From Galaxea fascicularis (lineage: Eukaryota > Cnidaria > Anthozoa > Scleractinia > Euphylliidae), in NCBI GenBank assembly GCA_948470475.1, contig OX419347.1, positions 14,633,675 through 14,697,674 of the forward strand: DNA of 64,000 nt, written 5' to 3'. A model generated the notes under the pieces. That model did not search any database, was not told the origin of the DNA, and saw nothing but the letters and a program-made list of their open reading frames with translations. Made by a program: the position numbers and the translations under genes. Below, piece by piece: positions 34,501 through 41,900 of the stretch; positions within the stretch are counted from its first letter, which is position 1; each line of letters begins with the position of its first letter.

Positions 34501-36462
34501 CCCCATTATTCACTTTGATAAATGACCAGGAATTTTCACAAGAGTTTCACGAACGTTGCATCGTCAAATTGTGATTTTGCTTTTGTTGGGACTAGTTGGA
34601 TTTCCCATAGTTCCGTACTCTTTCTTTACGCTCCTCCACCCAAGCGTTTGTTTTGCGGTAATAACAGCCCCTGCATAGGAATTGAGCGCAAACAAAATGT
34701 GGTTGTTTCCCCGTGAATATAAGCTACCACTCTCCAAAGAAAACAAACTGCGAGATGATTTACTCGAAAACGTGCAGAGTTACGACAAAAAAGAGGCATC
34801 GAAAGTATCAAGGAAGTTGAATGAAAGCAAGATCATGGTTCGGCGACAATAATAACGCTTTTCAGATGAACGAACCATTTAATTCTCTTCTGCACAACTA
34901 CGAATGGACAGACACTAAACTGGCCACCAAGCTCTGGCGTTACTGAATTTTAACCCTGTTAAGGTCTGGCTTTGAAGTATATTTTCCTGCGAGGTGGTCA
35001 TAAATCCTACAGCAAAAAAGGTTATGCTGCAAACGTTTACTAATTTAGAATATAAATGCACAGAATCGATTTTGAATATAAAATAAACACAAATTGTTCA
35101 TCAGCTGTTAACCGTTTGTAAGCCTGTTTCTTACATATCAAAAAGCACATACATGTATTGTCTCTGATTATCTGACTGGCACGTGTCACATTAATATGTT
35201 CACAGGGACCACCTGGAACTGGGAAGTCTTTCGTGGCTGTGGCTCTAGTTCGCCTTCTTTTGTCCATGAATGTGCCTCAAGACCATGGACCAATATTGGT
35301 AAGATGACTGCCCCTAGCGGCATAAAGGGGAGAGGCGGAGGGGGAGGTAGAAGGTTACTCTTTTAGCAGGCAGTGTGCACATTTAACACTGGTAGCGAAA
35401 TTGAGAAGTACAGCTCTGTATGGGTAGAGTAGTAGTTAATCCCAGTTAACAGAAGGAAAAGCAAATATTGAACAGTGACTCCTGAACGAAAATTTTACTG
35501 CTGTGTAAGTAGCCCGTCTTTATATCAAGTAGCATGTGAGGCATGCTTCTTCATCTAGCTCCTCCTTGTGGTATAAGTAAGGAAAACAATTTTTAATGAA
35601 AGAGATACCAAACCCCTGAAAGTTGGTGTGGAAGAGAAGGAGGGTTTTGAAACATTTGGAATTAGTATTTGTGTGGCTTACACGAAGTGTGTAGTCACAT
35701 TATGGACTAGATCTTTTTCAGTCACGTGACCAGCGGCCATATTGGTTCAGTGAAACAAAAGAAAAGTATTTGCATAAAAATAGAGTTCAATTCCCAGGGG
35801 GTTAGCCTTGTGCGCCAACATGGCCGCCATTCCTTTGTTTTTTTGCACCAATATGGCCTCCGTGACATCATGTGAAAACGATCTATAGTCGAAGCTCTCG
35901 TAAGCGGACACCCTCGGGACGCGATGAAAATGTCCGTAATTGGAGCTGGCCGCTTACGAGAATGGTTCTCGTAAGCGGAGGTGTAAGGGATAGATGGCCG
36001 CTTACGGGGGCTTGACGTGGATTATGACAAAACATTGAAATATGGTACTGTAATTACTGTAAAATCATTGCGTCGAACGGCAATGTAAAATGGTTGATTG
36101 ATAAAAAAAAAAAGATACTGTACAGGGGTTGTTGATTTTCTTTCGAGTGTCCGCTTACCGAAGCTTAAAAACAATGAATAAGTCCAAGTCGTAATCCCTG
36201 AAAGTGTCCGTGGCCGCTTACGGGAATGTTCGCTTACGAGAATGTAAAAATACAGAGTTTCTATGGGAGTTAAAACTGGGTTTCAAACAAGGCGGCCGTA
36301 AGTAGAGCTGTCCGTTAAGAGAGCTTCGACTTCATTTATTTGTCCACGAGAGTCGAGCGCCTGTCACGTTGTCTTGTAAGTCACACATACACGCATTGCG
36401 GACCTATTTTTCATTGTGTTGGGTTATGACGACGGTGAGACAGAAAAATAGAACGAAAATAA

Positions 36463-36510
<48 letters not shown>

Positions 36511-36512
36511 TG

Positions 36513-36543
<31 letters not shown>

Positions 36544-38654
36544 CCGAGAGCCAAATATTTTCCCGTCCGGCGAAAGTTAATTGTTGTAGATAGAGATACG
36601 GAAACTTGTGCCAAACGTAAAACTAGCGTCAGTGTTAAAAAGTGGAATAGACAAAGGTTATTGTACACCAGAAAGTAATAACAATAATAATAATAATAAT
36701 AATTAAATTATTTCTATCGCGCCGGCTACATTGAAATATGACCGCCGGCACGTTACAATCAGTTGAAAAATAATGACTCTCTACATATATACACAAGTCT
36801 GGTTTGTCTTCCTGTAGTTTCAAGTCATGCCATGGTTACACGCTTTCTTAATTACCCACAGGTTGTGACTTACAAAAATCATGCACTGGATAATTTCTTG
36901 AGAGAACTTCGCGGCAAAGTTTCACCTCACGCAGCGAAGATTGTTCGGGTTGGAAGGTTAGCAGACGAAGAGGATAAAGTCTTGAAAAAATGTTTGTTGA
37001 GACAGGTTTGTTTTGAAACATTTAAATGGAAATTTGTATGCGCTATTGGTTGCCTAATGGGGTATCTTAGATAATAGGGACTTAAAGCAATTCGCTATGG
37101 CGACAAGTGGTCGTGGATACAGAGTCCCGGGGAGAGTACGTCACCCTAGCCCGCCAAATTTCAACTTTAAGCAAGCTCGGTTCAAACAGTGACTACGGCG
37201 TTTCTTGCTCACTTGCGTTTGCTATAAATTATCAACAACAGAATTCAATGGTGGTCAAGTAAGAATAAAGGCCAATTCAAACATATCGTTTGCCAAGAAC
37301 AAGAATATTGATAGTAAACATCATTGGAGGGCCATGTGATTTCTACACAAAACATGCATGCAGAAAGTTACAGATGCAGATCGGAGTTAGCTTAAGTGTT
37401 TTTTTTTTCTTGTGTACTGTATTTAACAACAAGTCAACAAATTATACGTTTTAGATATTCTATTCTTGTTTAAACAACCTTCAGTGACATTTGGCTTTAT
37501 TGCTAACAGTCGTGCTTACGGGTTTCATCTAGGCTTTGTGTTTTCTGGAGGTTTTTTCTCGGCCATGGCACACTCGGTTGAGGATAGAGATCTCAAACTG
37601 AGAAAACACAGGGGAAACGTATTTACTGGAAAGCCAGAAGCCTCGAATACTTTCTTGATAAAATGAAAAACAATCCATGATAGCTTTTAAAACCAGTGTT
37701 TGTAAAACATAGGAGAAGAGTCGACATTTATACTCACGTAGTAGCAACTACGTCAGACAGAAGACAGCTCTTCATGTTGTAAGATTTAGAGCACTGGTTA
37801 AGGCGCAACGGCAAAAGGTGATTTCCAGGCATGCGCACCGCGTCATTTCTGGGCTTTTTACTTCCGACTGCCGTAGTAGAGGTCGCCGTAGCGATTTGCT
37901 TAAAATCCGTAGATAAATCCGAGTAAGCACTCCTAGCAATTTTGGAAAGGCTGTGCCGTCGCCGCGTCAGGGGTGCGGGATATATAATCGTCAGCTGAAG
38001 AAACGTTAACCTGTCAAAGTGAAGCTCGGCAGGGATAAAGCACTTCCTAAATTGTCTCCTTGAAGGTCCAGATTTCAGCTATAGATTTTTATTGTTTTTG
38101 CACTATTTACATATGATACACGAGGAGTAAAAAAATTAATTTACACTACAGAGTAAGGCTGTGTTCACACGGGACCGGTTCCAAATGGTTCTGATCTAAA
38201 AATAGTGCCGGATAGACGTTTTGTTCACATGGGGCCTGCTAACTGTACCTTTAATCCGTTCCCAATCAGGTCCGATTTCTGGACCTCAAAAAAGCAGTTC
38301 CAGTTTTGGAACTGTTTCGGTCCCAAACGGATCTGTAACCGTGTTAACACCTGGGCCGGTTCCTTTCGGTACCAACAGCGCAATTTAAGCTTGGCCCCAT
38401 TTTGAAAACCTCATCTGTGCATTAACTGATAGAAACAGCTCCTTTGCTCACTTCGATCCAGTACTGAGTTTCAGACTGAGTACCTTTTTTTATTTTACTG
38501 CTCATGTCTAAAGGTGGGTGGTAGTTGGCCAGAAAAATTGTTCGAGCAAAAGAGAAAGGTGATGAGACAAATTTGGGCACTGCAGTCTGAAGTAAGGGAA
38601 GCTTTTGACAAGCTCAGATCCTCAAGCATTTTCAATGCAGACATGTTCATTCAG
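19540..38654 (+). CDS. ZNFX1: ZNFX1-like helicase, partial (12 exons)
   Basis: Exons: 19540-19641, 20808-21023, 21882-22153, 24339-24522, 25442-25546, 25959-26063, 31721-31806, 32734-32811, 33506-33789, 35206-35298, 36862-37005, 38514-38654. GT-AG junctions and phases agree at every join, giving about 603 residues. Order matches NFX1-type zinc finger-containing protein 1: armadillo-like N-terminal segments, an [17 protein letters not shown] block, [15 protein letters not shown], a short region with [13 protein letters not shown], then the SF1 helicase core with Walker A GPPGTGKS and motif Ia [13 protein letters not shown]. The remaining helicase motifs and the cysteine-rich zinc fingers are absent from the window. 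ZNFX1 is an SF1 RNA helicase; mammalian ZNFX1 is described as an antiviral dsRNA sensor and nematode ZNFX-1 as a small-RNA inheritance factor. The start exon was not found. The intron after exon 6 holds an LTR retrotransposon; the last visible exon is followed by satellite DNA. Intact gene versus interrupted copy cannot be decided here. Confidence 0.87.
20211..20385. mobile_element. MITE, family 2, copy 1 (AGATCA...TTTCAC ends)
   Basis: The ends AGATCACTTTCAC and GTGAAAATGATCT are inverted copies. The interior contains GTGACCAGC, CATATTGG, AACAAAAGAA and TTTGCATAAAAATAGA. The same interior and ends occur at 35709-35884. It is about 175 bp, non-coding, in the intron between the first two helicase exons recognised. 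Confidence 0.75.
22909..23118. repeat. Inverted repeat, arms about 55 bp
   Basis: 22909-22965 and 23062-23118 are inverted copies (shared core CATAACCTGAAAAAATGTTT, outer ATGTACACGTCC versus ATGTACATGTCC complement). They surround about 95 bp of A-rich DNA. A foldback element in the intron between the third and fourth helicase exons. Confidence 0.7.
23297..23863 (-). pseudogene. Decayed retroelement fragment
   Basis: Read on the minus strand, 23863-23576 encodes a Cys/His segment ([20 protein letters not shown]) then [14 protein letters not shown]. After a frame change, about 23580-23297 continues with YRGLTMS and [19 protein letters not shown]. These blocks resemble the cysteine/histidine-rich region and following domain found near the C-termini of reverse-transcriptase-like repeats common in cnidarian genomes; that recognition is from memory. 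At least one frameshift and loss of both ends show that it is dead. It is antisense in a helicase-gene intron. Confidence 0.6.
24339..26063 (+). CDS. ZNFX1: Helicase gene exons 4-6 (pre-helicase region)
   Basis: Exon 24339-24522 encodes [20 protein letters not shown] followed by [14 protein letters not shown] and a helical segment to MMMYR. This is the block most diagnostic of ZNFX1-family proteins. Exon 25442-25546 ([19 protein letters not shown]) and exon 25959-26063 ([19 protein letters not shown]) are both 105 nt with the same phase. The phases (2, 2, 2) allow either 105-nt exon to be skipped without changing frame. Confidence 0.85.
24665..24902. mobile_element. MITE, family 1, copy 2
   Basis: Close copy of 3529-3760 with the same ends (GGGCCCGTTTCTCGAAAGTC at left, complement at right) and the same interior (AACCATATTTTGAACTCAAA, AAATAGGGTGTGTT). 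It lies in the intron after helicase exon 4. It is immediately followed by GGTCACTGAACACACAACTG, a sequence that recurs just before the 204-bp satellite. Confidence 0.8.
25091..25184. repeat. Direct repeat flanking helicase exon 5, left copy
   Basis: About 94 bp nearly identical to 25661-25760 (both begin GTTTTGAATACTGGCAAAGA and end CCAACCTTAA). The copies sit on either side of exon 25442-25546. The right copy carries a 6-bp insertion. Confidence 0.85.
25661..25760. repeat. Direct repeat flanking helicase exon 5, right copy
   Basis: Matches 25091-25184, with extra bases giving TTACATGTACAAGG where the left copy has TTACAAGG. Spacing between starts is 570 bp, enclosing the whole of exon 5. 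Confidence 0.85.
26585..26743 (-). repeat. 3' LTR
   Basis: 159 bp. On the element's strand it runs from TGTGACGATAACG to CGCTACA, i.e. TG...CA ends. Identical to 31206-31364 by direct comparison. Confidence 0.95.
26744..26756 (-). promoter_or_regulatory. Polypurine tract
   Basis: On the minus strand GAAGAAGGGGAGA sits directly against the 3' LTR, where plus-strand DNA synthesis of an LTR retroelement is primed. Confidence 0.85.
26883..31115 (-). CDS. Gag-Pol polyprotein of Gypsy element, 1410 aa
   Basis: Single intact frame. Residues 1-240 are Gag-like. A Cys/His pair of knuckles covers 245-279, the second canonical ([14 protein letters not shown]). The protease active site reads DCGATVN with Asp346 (usual form DTG/DSG). 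The reverse transcriptase spans about 480-690, with VVDAKNGF (Asp571) and catalytic FDD at 632-634 in place of YxDD. RNase H lies around 780-890 (CDASDRG, Asp787; TDHKP, Asp849). Integrase has HRSH (1017-1020) and CAVC (1050-1053), then a DDE core at Asp1081, Asp1134, Glu1170, exact D35E spacing. A basic C-terminal tail follows ([12 protein letters not shown]). Gag and Pol share one frame with no stop or frameshift between them. All catalytic residues appear present. Confidence 0.95.
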   Translation of the reverse strand: MTETGSSGAASTSTQPATPQFIQSSIPLPSKLDFKGNLAVNWKKFKRLWTNYEIASRLSTQSRNLRTATLLTCIGPDILEIYDGLPFGNEEEKTDIDKVIELLDVYFIGETNEIYEAYLFNQRVQEVGESFDVFLTALRSLAKTCNFGTMQDRMIRDRVVVGIRDVATRKKLLAENKLTLNKCIDICRASETTSKQLKEMSHTEEVSAVATGHPNSKIGVRHNKVRNPSKVQRPMHNKLTEPVRCKFCHRTHPLKKELCPAWQHKCDNCGKMNHFSVACRSQKASKQQTKKSVHNVEQEAQDFNDEDSDDYLFSVESVSALHAKNSPKKIYANMRLRDETVKFQLDCGATVNILPADTYQQIFNDPRMERLQPTQTTLVMFNKSELKPLGCIKVETLNPKNEQCFLTEYTVVPTGHTALLGAESVQQFGLIVINTDNIMSLSNETPTQPDIVSEFGDVFSGEGKLKGKLHLEIDKSVSPVALPVRKVPFAVKEPLKQELERLVKIGILQPVDVPTDWISSMVVIKKSNGKIRLCIDPKPLNEALRRNQYPLPVIDDLLPLLTNAKVFSVVDAKNGFWHVQLDDESSLLTTFGTPWGRFRWTRMPFGISPAPEEFQRRLEYALEGLDGIKPIFDDILVFGVGETEAEALSDHDAKLTALLERCRATGIKLNKEKLRLRHKEVKFMGHVICQDGLKPDPDKVQGIKEMPTPTSKQDLKRLLGMVNYLQKFAPNLSEVTAPMRDLLKEGNQFRWDEQVQGRSFERVKEILSAAPVLKYFDPKEDVELQCDASDRGLGACLMQGGQPVAYVSRSMTETEANYAQIEKEMLAILFGVERFEQCVYGRPVKIQTDHKPLESIFRKSLLSAPKRLQRMLLRLQKFDLQVSYKKGTEMYLADRLSRAYRVHKSTRKDVAEDVVYIEEMRGDTERELECINMIQYLPVSEATLIAIQQATESDATLRELKTTIRQGWPATKAEVSANIKDYFPFREELSLQNGLVFKGERLVVPVSVKDDMLAKIHRSHIGIQDCLRRAREVVYWPGMNKDVENYVAKCAVCNSQPVEQRKEPMICHELPSRPWEKIAVDLFDLNGAEFMVTVDYYSSFFEVDRMTCKTADEVVKKLKAHLARHGIPDQLVSDNGQPFSSAKFQQFADTYGFEHVTSSPTYAQSNGKAENAVKTAKHLLEKAIKSEQDPYLALLDWRNTPTETLNSSPVQRLFGRRTKTPLPTSNQLLKPKLPEEVDQKLKLQKAKQSLYYNQGAKELEELRPGDIVRLQPQSSHVGKKKDWTQARVEGKVDIRSYQVRTEDGRVYRRNRRHLRHTREVMPHSEDGMRLSPKAAPIPATANSGDEMPLVPPSIPSIAVSKNQSDTVPLQKTDKPHPKYPVQTAADKQEISPPVTTTRSGRIVRPPTRYQ
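31188..31205 (-). promoter_or_regulatory. Primer-binding site
   Basis: Directly inside the 5' LTR the minus strand reads TGGTGTCAGTGATTTGGG. The initial TGG is the complement of a tRNA CCA tail. The cognate tRNA was not identified. Confidence 0.75.
31206..31364 (-). repeat. 5' LTR
   Basis: 159 bp, identical to 26585-26743. The coding frame starts 90 bp inside it. Confidence 0.95.
31721..32811 (+). CDS. ZNFX1: Helicase gene exons 7-8
   Basis: Exon 31721-31806 ([16 protein letters not shown]..., 86 nt, phases 2 in and 1 out) is needed to join exon 6 to exon 32734-32811 in frame; a direct join would give a stop. Exon 32734-32811 encodes [20 protein letters not shown], equivalent to the segment before the helicase core in ZNFX1. 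The short exon 7 lies just after the 5.7-kb intron carrying the retrotransposon and split element. Confidence 0.75.
32229..32349. repeat. (CTA)n/(CTACCA)n microsatellite
   Basis: About 120 bp of CTA-type units with a central run of ACCACT units. Frames open across it (Tyr/His, Thr or Val runs) are artefacts of the repeat. Intronic, between helicase exons 7 and 8. Confidence 0.95.
32951..33208. mobile_element. Small inverted-repeat element with target duplication
   Basis: Perfect 11-bp ends CAGGCCCGTAG and CTACGGGCCTG, flanked on both sides by GGAAA, a 5-bp target duplication. 258 bp, non-coding. A related degraded sequence (GGATCCAGGATTTTGAAATG) is seen near 7690. Intron between helicase exons 8 and 9. 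Confidence 0.75.
33506..33789 (+). CDS. ZNFX1: Helicase gene exon 9 (up to helicase motif Q region)
   Basis: 284 nt encoding [17 protein letters not shown], an acidic linker and [20 protein letters not shown] ending in Gln. The [12 protein letters not shown] segment precedes Walker A in UPF1-like SF1 helicases and contacts the adenine base. It joins exon 35206 in phase 0, giving [12 protein letters not shown]. Confidence 0.88.
33811..34475. mobile_element. Long-TIR element with internal tandem repeats
   Basis: The outer ends GTCCAATATACACAAACTGA and the complement of TTTGTGTGTATTGGAC form an inverted repeat. It continues inward as GTACGGACTGTACAGA-type motifs present several times in both arms. 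The middle (34040-34320) holds three copies of a roughly 115-bp repeat (CGGACTAAACATGCATGT, AAGCGTTTGCGAC). 665 bp, non-coding, in the intron before the Walker A exon. Confidence 0.7.
35206..37005 (+). CDS. ZNFX1: Helicase gene exons 10-11 (Walker A and motif Ia)
   Basis: Exon 35206-35298 (31 codons) starts exactly at Walker [20 protein letters not shown]; Lys and Ser of GKS bind ATP phosphates and Mg2+. Exon 36862-37005 (48 codons) starts [18 protein letters not shown], the motif Ia region, and continues to [15 protein letters not shown]. Both exons are phase 0 at both ends. The intron between them has gained at least three inverted-repeat elements. Confidence 0.9.
35709..35884. mobile_element. 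MITE, family 2, copy 2
   Basis: Same ends and interior as 20211-20385 (GTGACCAGCGGCCATATTGG, TTTGCATAAAAATAGA, GTGAAAACGATCT). It lies 2 bp from the element at 35887. Confidence 0.75.
35887..36331. mobile_element. Inverted-repeat element (AGTCGAAGCTCTC ends)
   Basis: Ends AGTCGAAGCTCTCGTAAGCG and the complement AGTCGAAGCTCTCTTAACGG. The interior has many TCCGCTTACG/CGTAAGCGGA sub-terminal motifs in both orientations. 445 bp, non-coding. Multiple sub-terminal motifs are typical of transposase-binding sites. Confidence 0.75.
36489..36571. repeat. Palindrome with 23-bp perfect arms
   Basis: 36489-36511 (GCCGGACGGGAAAATATTTG...) and 36549-36571 are perfect inverted copies with a 37-nt loop containing GGTCATGGCGTACGGACCGA. 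Probably the remnant of a longer foldback whose inner arm is lost. Intron before helicase exon 11. Confidence 0.8.
36677..36705. repeat. (AAT)n microsatellite
   Basis: AATAACAATAATAATAATAA run in the same intron. Confidence 0.85.
37006..38513. other. Intron between helicase exons 11 and 12
   Basis: About 1.5 kb without recognised coding sequence. Around 38160-38370 there are three diverged direct copies of a motif like GTGTTCACACGGGACCGGTT (near 38162, 38222 and 38340). No element with clear ends was found. Confidence 0.5.
38514..38654 (+). CDS. ZNFX1: Helicase gene exon 12, last before the satellite
   Basis: 141 nt, phase 0 at both ends, acceptor TCTAAAG and donor CAG|GTACGG. Encodes [20 protein letters not shown] and a helical segment ending FNADMFIQ, equivalent to the helical insertion that follows motif Ia in ZNFX1. 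No further exon is seen; satellite DNA begins about 250 bp downstream. Confidence 0.72.
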
Positions 38655-38874
38655 GTACGGAGAATTACAATAGACCATTTTACAGTTGTGGCTGAGTTAC
38701 CTGGCCTGTGAATGGAAGTGAGGCTGTGGGTGACCTTGTTTTAATACAAACCTTTTTGTTTTTCTGGCGTAAATGCAGACTAGTTAGCATTACAACAATA
38801 TGATTTACATGATAAAAGCAGCGAGGTCTCTATCAATACAAGCTCACCGGCAACCTCGCTGCCATCCATAGGCC

Positions 38875-38940
38875 AGGTCACTGAACGAACAACTGTAAAA
38901 TCGCCTATTTCTATTGTTTGAATAATCATAGGCGATTTTC
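38875..38940. other. Left junction of the satellite array
   Basis: The unique side ends with GGTCACTGAACGAACAACTG, TAAAATCGCCTATTT, then the first monomer. GGTCACTGAAC.AACAACTGTAAAAT also occurs at 24902-24930, right after MITE copy 2. At the junction AAAATCGCCTAT (38897-38908) and ATAGGCGATTTT (38929-38940) form a 12-bp perfect inverted repeat, the right arm being part of the satellite monomer itself. Confidence 0.7.
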
Positions 38941-41900
38941 TCGCTTAATATAAGAGCTCTAGCGTTGTAACTTGGACCACATGTTTATCTCATTGCCTTC
39001 GTTATACCCAGCAAGAAAAATCCACCAAAATCATCATTTTCAAAGAGAAATGACCATATGAATGTTGAAACAACGGTATTTGAATTTTGCTGAATTTTGG
39101 CTATTGACCAATTTCTATTGTTTGAATAATTATAGGCGATTTTCTCGCTTAATATAAGAGCTCTAGCGTTGTAACTTGGACCACATGTTTATCTCATTGC
39201 CTTCTTTATACCCAGCAAGAAAAATCTACCAAAATCATCATTTTCAAAGAGAAATGACCATATGAATGTTGAAACAACGGTATTTGAATTTTGCTGGATT
39301 TTGGCTATTGACCAATTTCTATTGTTTGAATAATCATAGGCGATTTTCTCGCTTAATATAAGAGCTCTAGCGTTGTAACTTGGACCACATGTTTATCTCA
39401 TTGCCTTCTTTATACCCAGCAAGAAAAATCCACCAAAATCATTATTTTCAAAGAGAAATGACCATATGAATGTTGAAACAACGGTATTTGAATTTTGCTG
39501 GATTTTGGCTATTGACCAATTTCTAGTGTTTGAATAATTATAGGCGATTTTCTCGCTTAATATAAGAGCTCTAGCGTTCTAACTTGGAGGACATGTTTAT
39601 CTCATTGCCGTCTTTATACCCAGCAAGAAAAATCTACCAAAATCATCATTTTCAAAGAGAAATGACCATATGAATGTTGAAACAACGGTATTTGAATTTT
39701 GCTGGATTTTGGCCATTGACCAATTTCTATTGTTTGAATAATCATAGGCGATGTTCTTGCTTAATATAAGAGCTTTAGCGTTGTAATTTGGACCACATGT
39801 TTATCTCATTGCCTTCTTTATACCCAGCAAGAAAAATCTACCAAAATCATTATTTTCAAAGAGAAATGACCATATGAATGTTGAAACAACGGTATTTGAA
39901 TTTTGCTGGATTTTGGCTATTGACCAATTTCTAGTGTTTGAATAATTATAGGCGAGTTTCTCGCTTAATATAAGAGCTCTAGCGTTGTAACTTGGACCAC
40001 ATGTTTATCTCATTGCCTTCTTTATGCCCAGCAAGAAAAATCTACCAAAATCATCATTTTCAAAGAGAAATGACCATATGAATGTTAAAACAACGGTATT
40101 TGAATTTTGCTGGATTTTGGCTATTGACCAATTTCTATTGTTTGAATAATGATAGGCGATTTTCTCGCTTAATATAAGAGCTCTAGCGTTGTAACTTGGA
40201 CCACATGTTTATCTCATTGCCTTCTTTATACCCAGCAAGAAAAATCCACCAAAATCATTATTTTCAAAGAGAAATGACCATATGAATGTTGAAACAACGG
40301 TATTTGAATTTTGCTGGATTTTGGCTATTGACCAATTTCTAGTGTTTGAATAATTATAGGCGATTTTCTCGCTTAATATAAGAGCTCTAGCGTTGTAACT
40401 TGGACCACATGTTTATCTCATTGCCTTCTTTAAACCCAGCAAGAAAAATCTACCAAAATCATTATTTTCAAAGAGAAATGACCATATGAATGTTGAAACA
40501 ACGGTATTTGAATTTTGCTGGATTTTGGCTATTGACCAATTTCTATTGTTTGAATAATCATAGGCGATGTTCTTGCTTAATATAAGAGCTCTAGCGTTGT
40601 AACTTGGACCACATGTTTATCTCATTGCCTTCTTTATACCCAGCAAGAAAAATCTACCAAAATCATTATTTTCAAAGAGAAATGACCATATGAATGTTGA
40701 AACAACGGTATTTGAATTTTGCTGGATTTTGGCTATTGACCAATTTCTAGTGTTTGAATAATTATAGGCGAGTTTCTCGCTTAATATAAGAGCTCTAGCG
40801 TTGTAACTTGGACCACATGTTTATCTCATTGCCTTCTTTATGCCCAGCAAGAAAAATCCACCAAAATCATAATTTTCAAAGAGAAATGACCATATGAATG
40901 TTGAAACAACGGTATTTGAATTTTGCTGGATTTTGTCCAGTGACCAATTTCTATTGTTTGAATAATCATAGGCGATTTTCTCGCTTAATATAAGAGCTCT
41001 AGCGTTGTAACTTGGACCACATGTTTATCTCATTGCCTTCTTTATACCCAGCAAGAAAAATCTACCAAAATCATTATTTTCAAAGAGAAATGACCATATG
41101 AATGTTGAAACAACGGTATTTGAATTTTGCTGGATTTTGTCCAGTGACCAATTTCTATTGTTTGAATAATCATAGGCGATTTTCTCGCTTAATATAAGAG
41201 CTCTAGCGTTGTAACTTGGACCACATGTTTATCTCATTGCCTTCTTTATACCCAGCAAGAAAAATCTACCAAAATCATTATTTTCAAAGAGAAATGACCA
41301 TATGAATGTTGAAACAACGGTATTTGAATTTTGCTGGATTTTGTCCAGTGACCAATTTCTATTGTTTGAATAATCATAGGCGATTTTCTCGCTTAATATA
41401 AGAGCTCTAGCGTTGTAACTTGGACCACATGTTTATCTCATTGCCTTCTTTATACCCAGCAAGAAAAATCTACCAAAATCATCATTTTCAAAGAGCAATG
41501 ACCATATGAATGTTGAAACAATGGTATTTGAATTTTGCTGGATTTTGGCCATTGACCAATTTCTATTGTTTGAATAATCATAGGCGATTTTCTCGCTTAA
41601 TATAAGAGCTCTAGCGTTGTTACTTGGAGGACATGTTTATCTCATTGCCTTCTTTATACCCAGCAAGAAAAATCTACCAAAATCATCATTTTCAAAGAGC
41701 AATGACCATATCAATGTTAAAACAACGGTATTTGAATTTTGCTGGATTTTGGCCATTGACCAATTTCTAGTGTTTGAATAATTATAGGCGATGTTCTCGC
41801 TTAATATAAGAGCTCTAGCGTTGTAACGTGGACCACATGTTTATCTCATTGCCGTCTTTATACCCAGCAAGAAAAATCTACCAAAATCATCATTTTCAAA

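Noticed and set aside
38160..38370. Another MITE before helicase exon 12
   Set aside because: The GTGTTCACACGGGACCGGTT-like motifs are in direct, not inverted, orientation and no element ends could be set.
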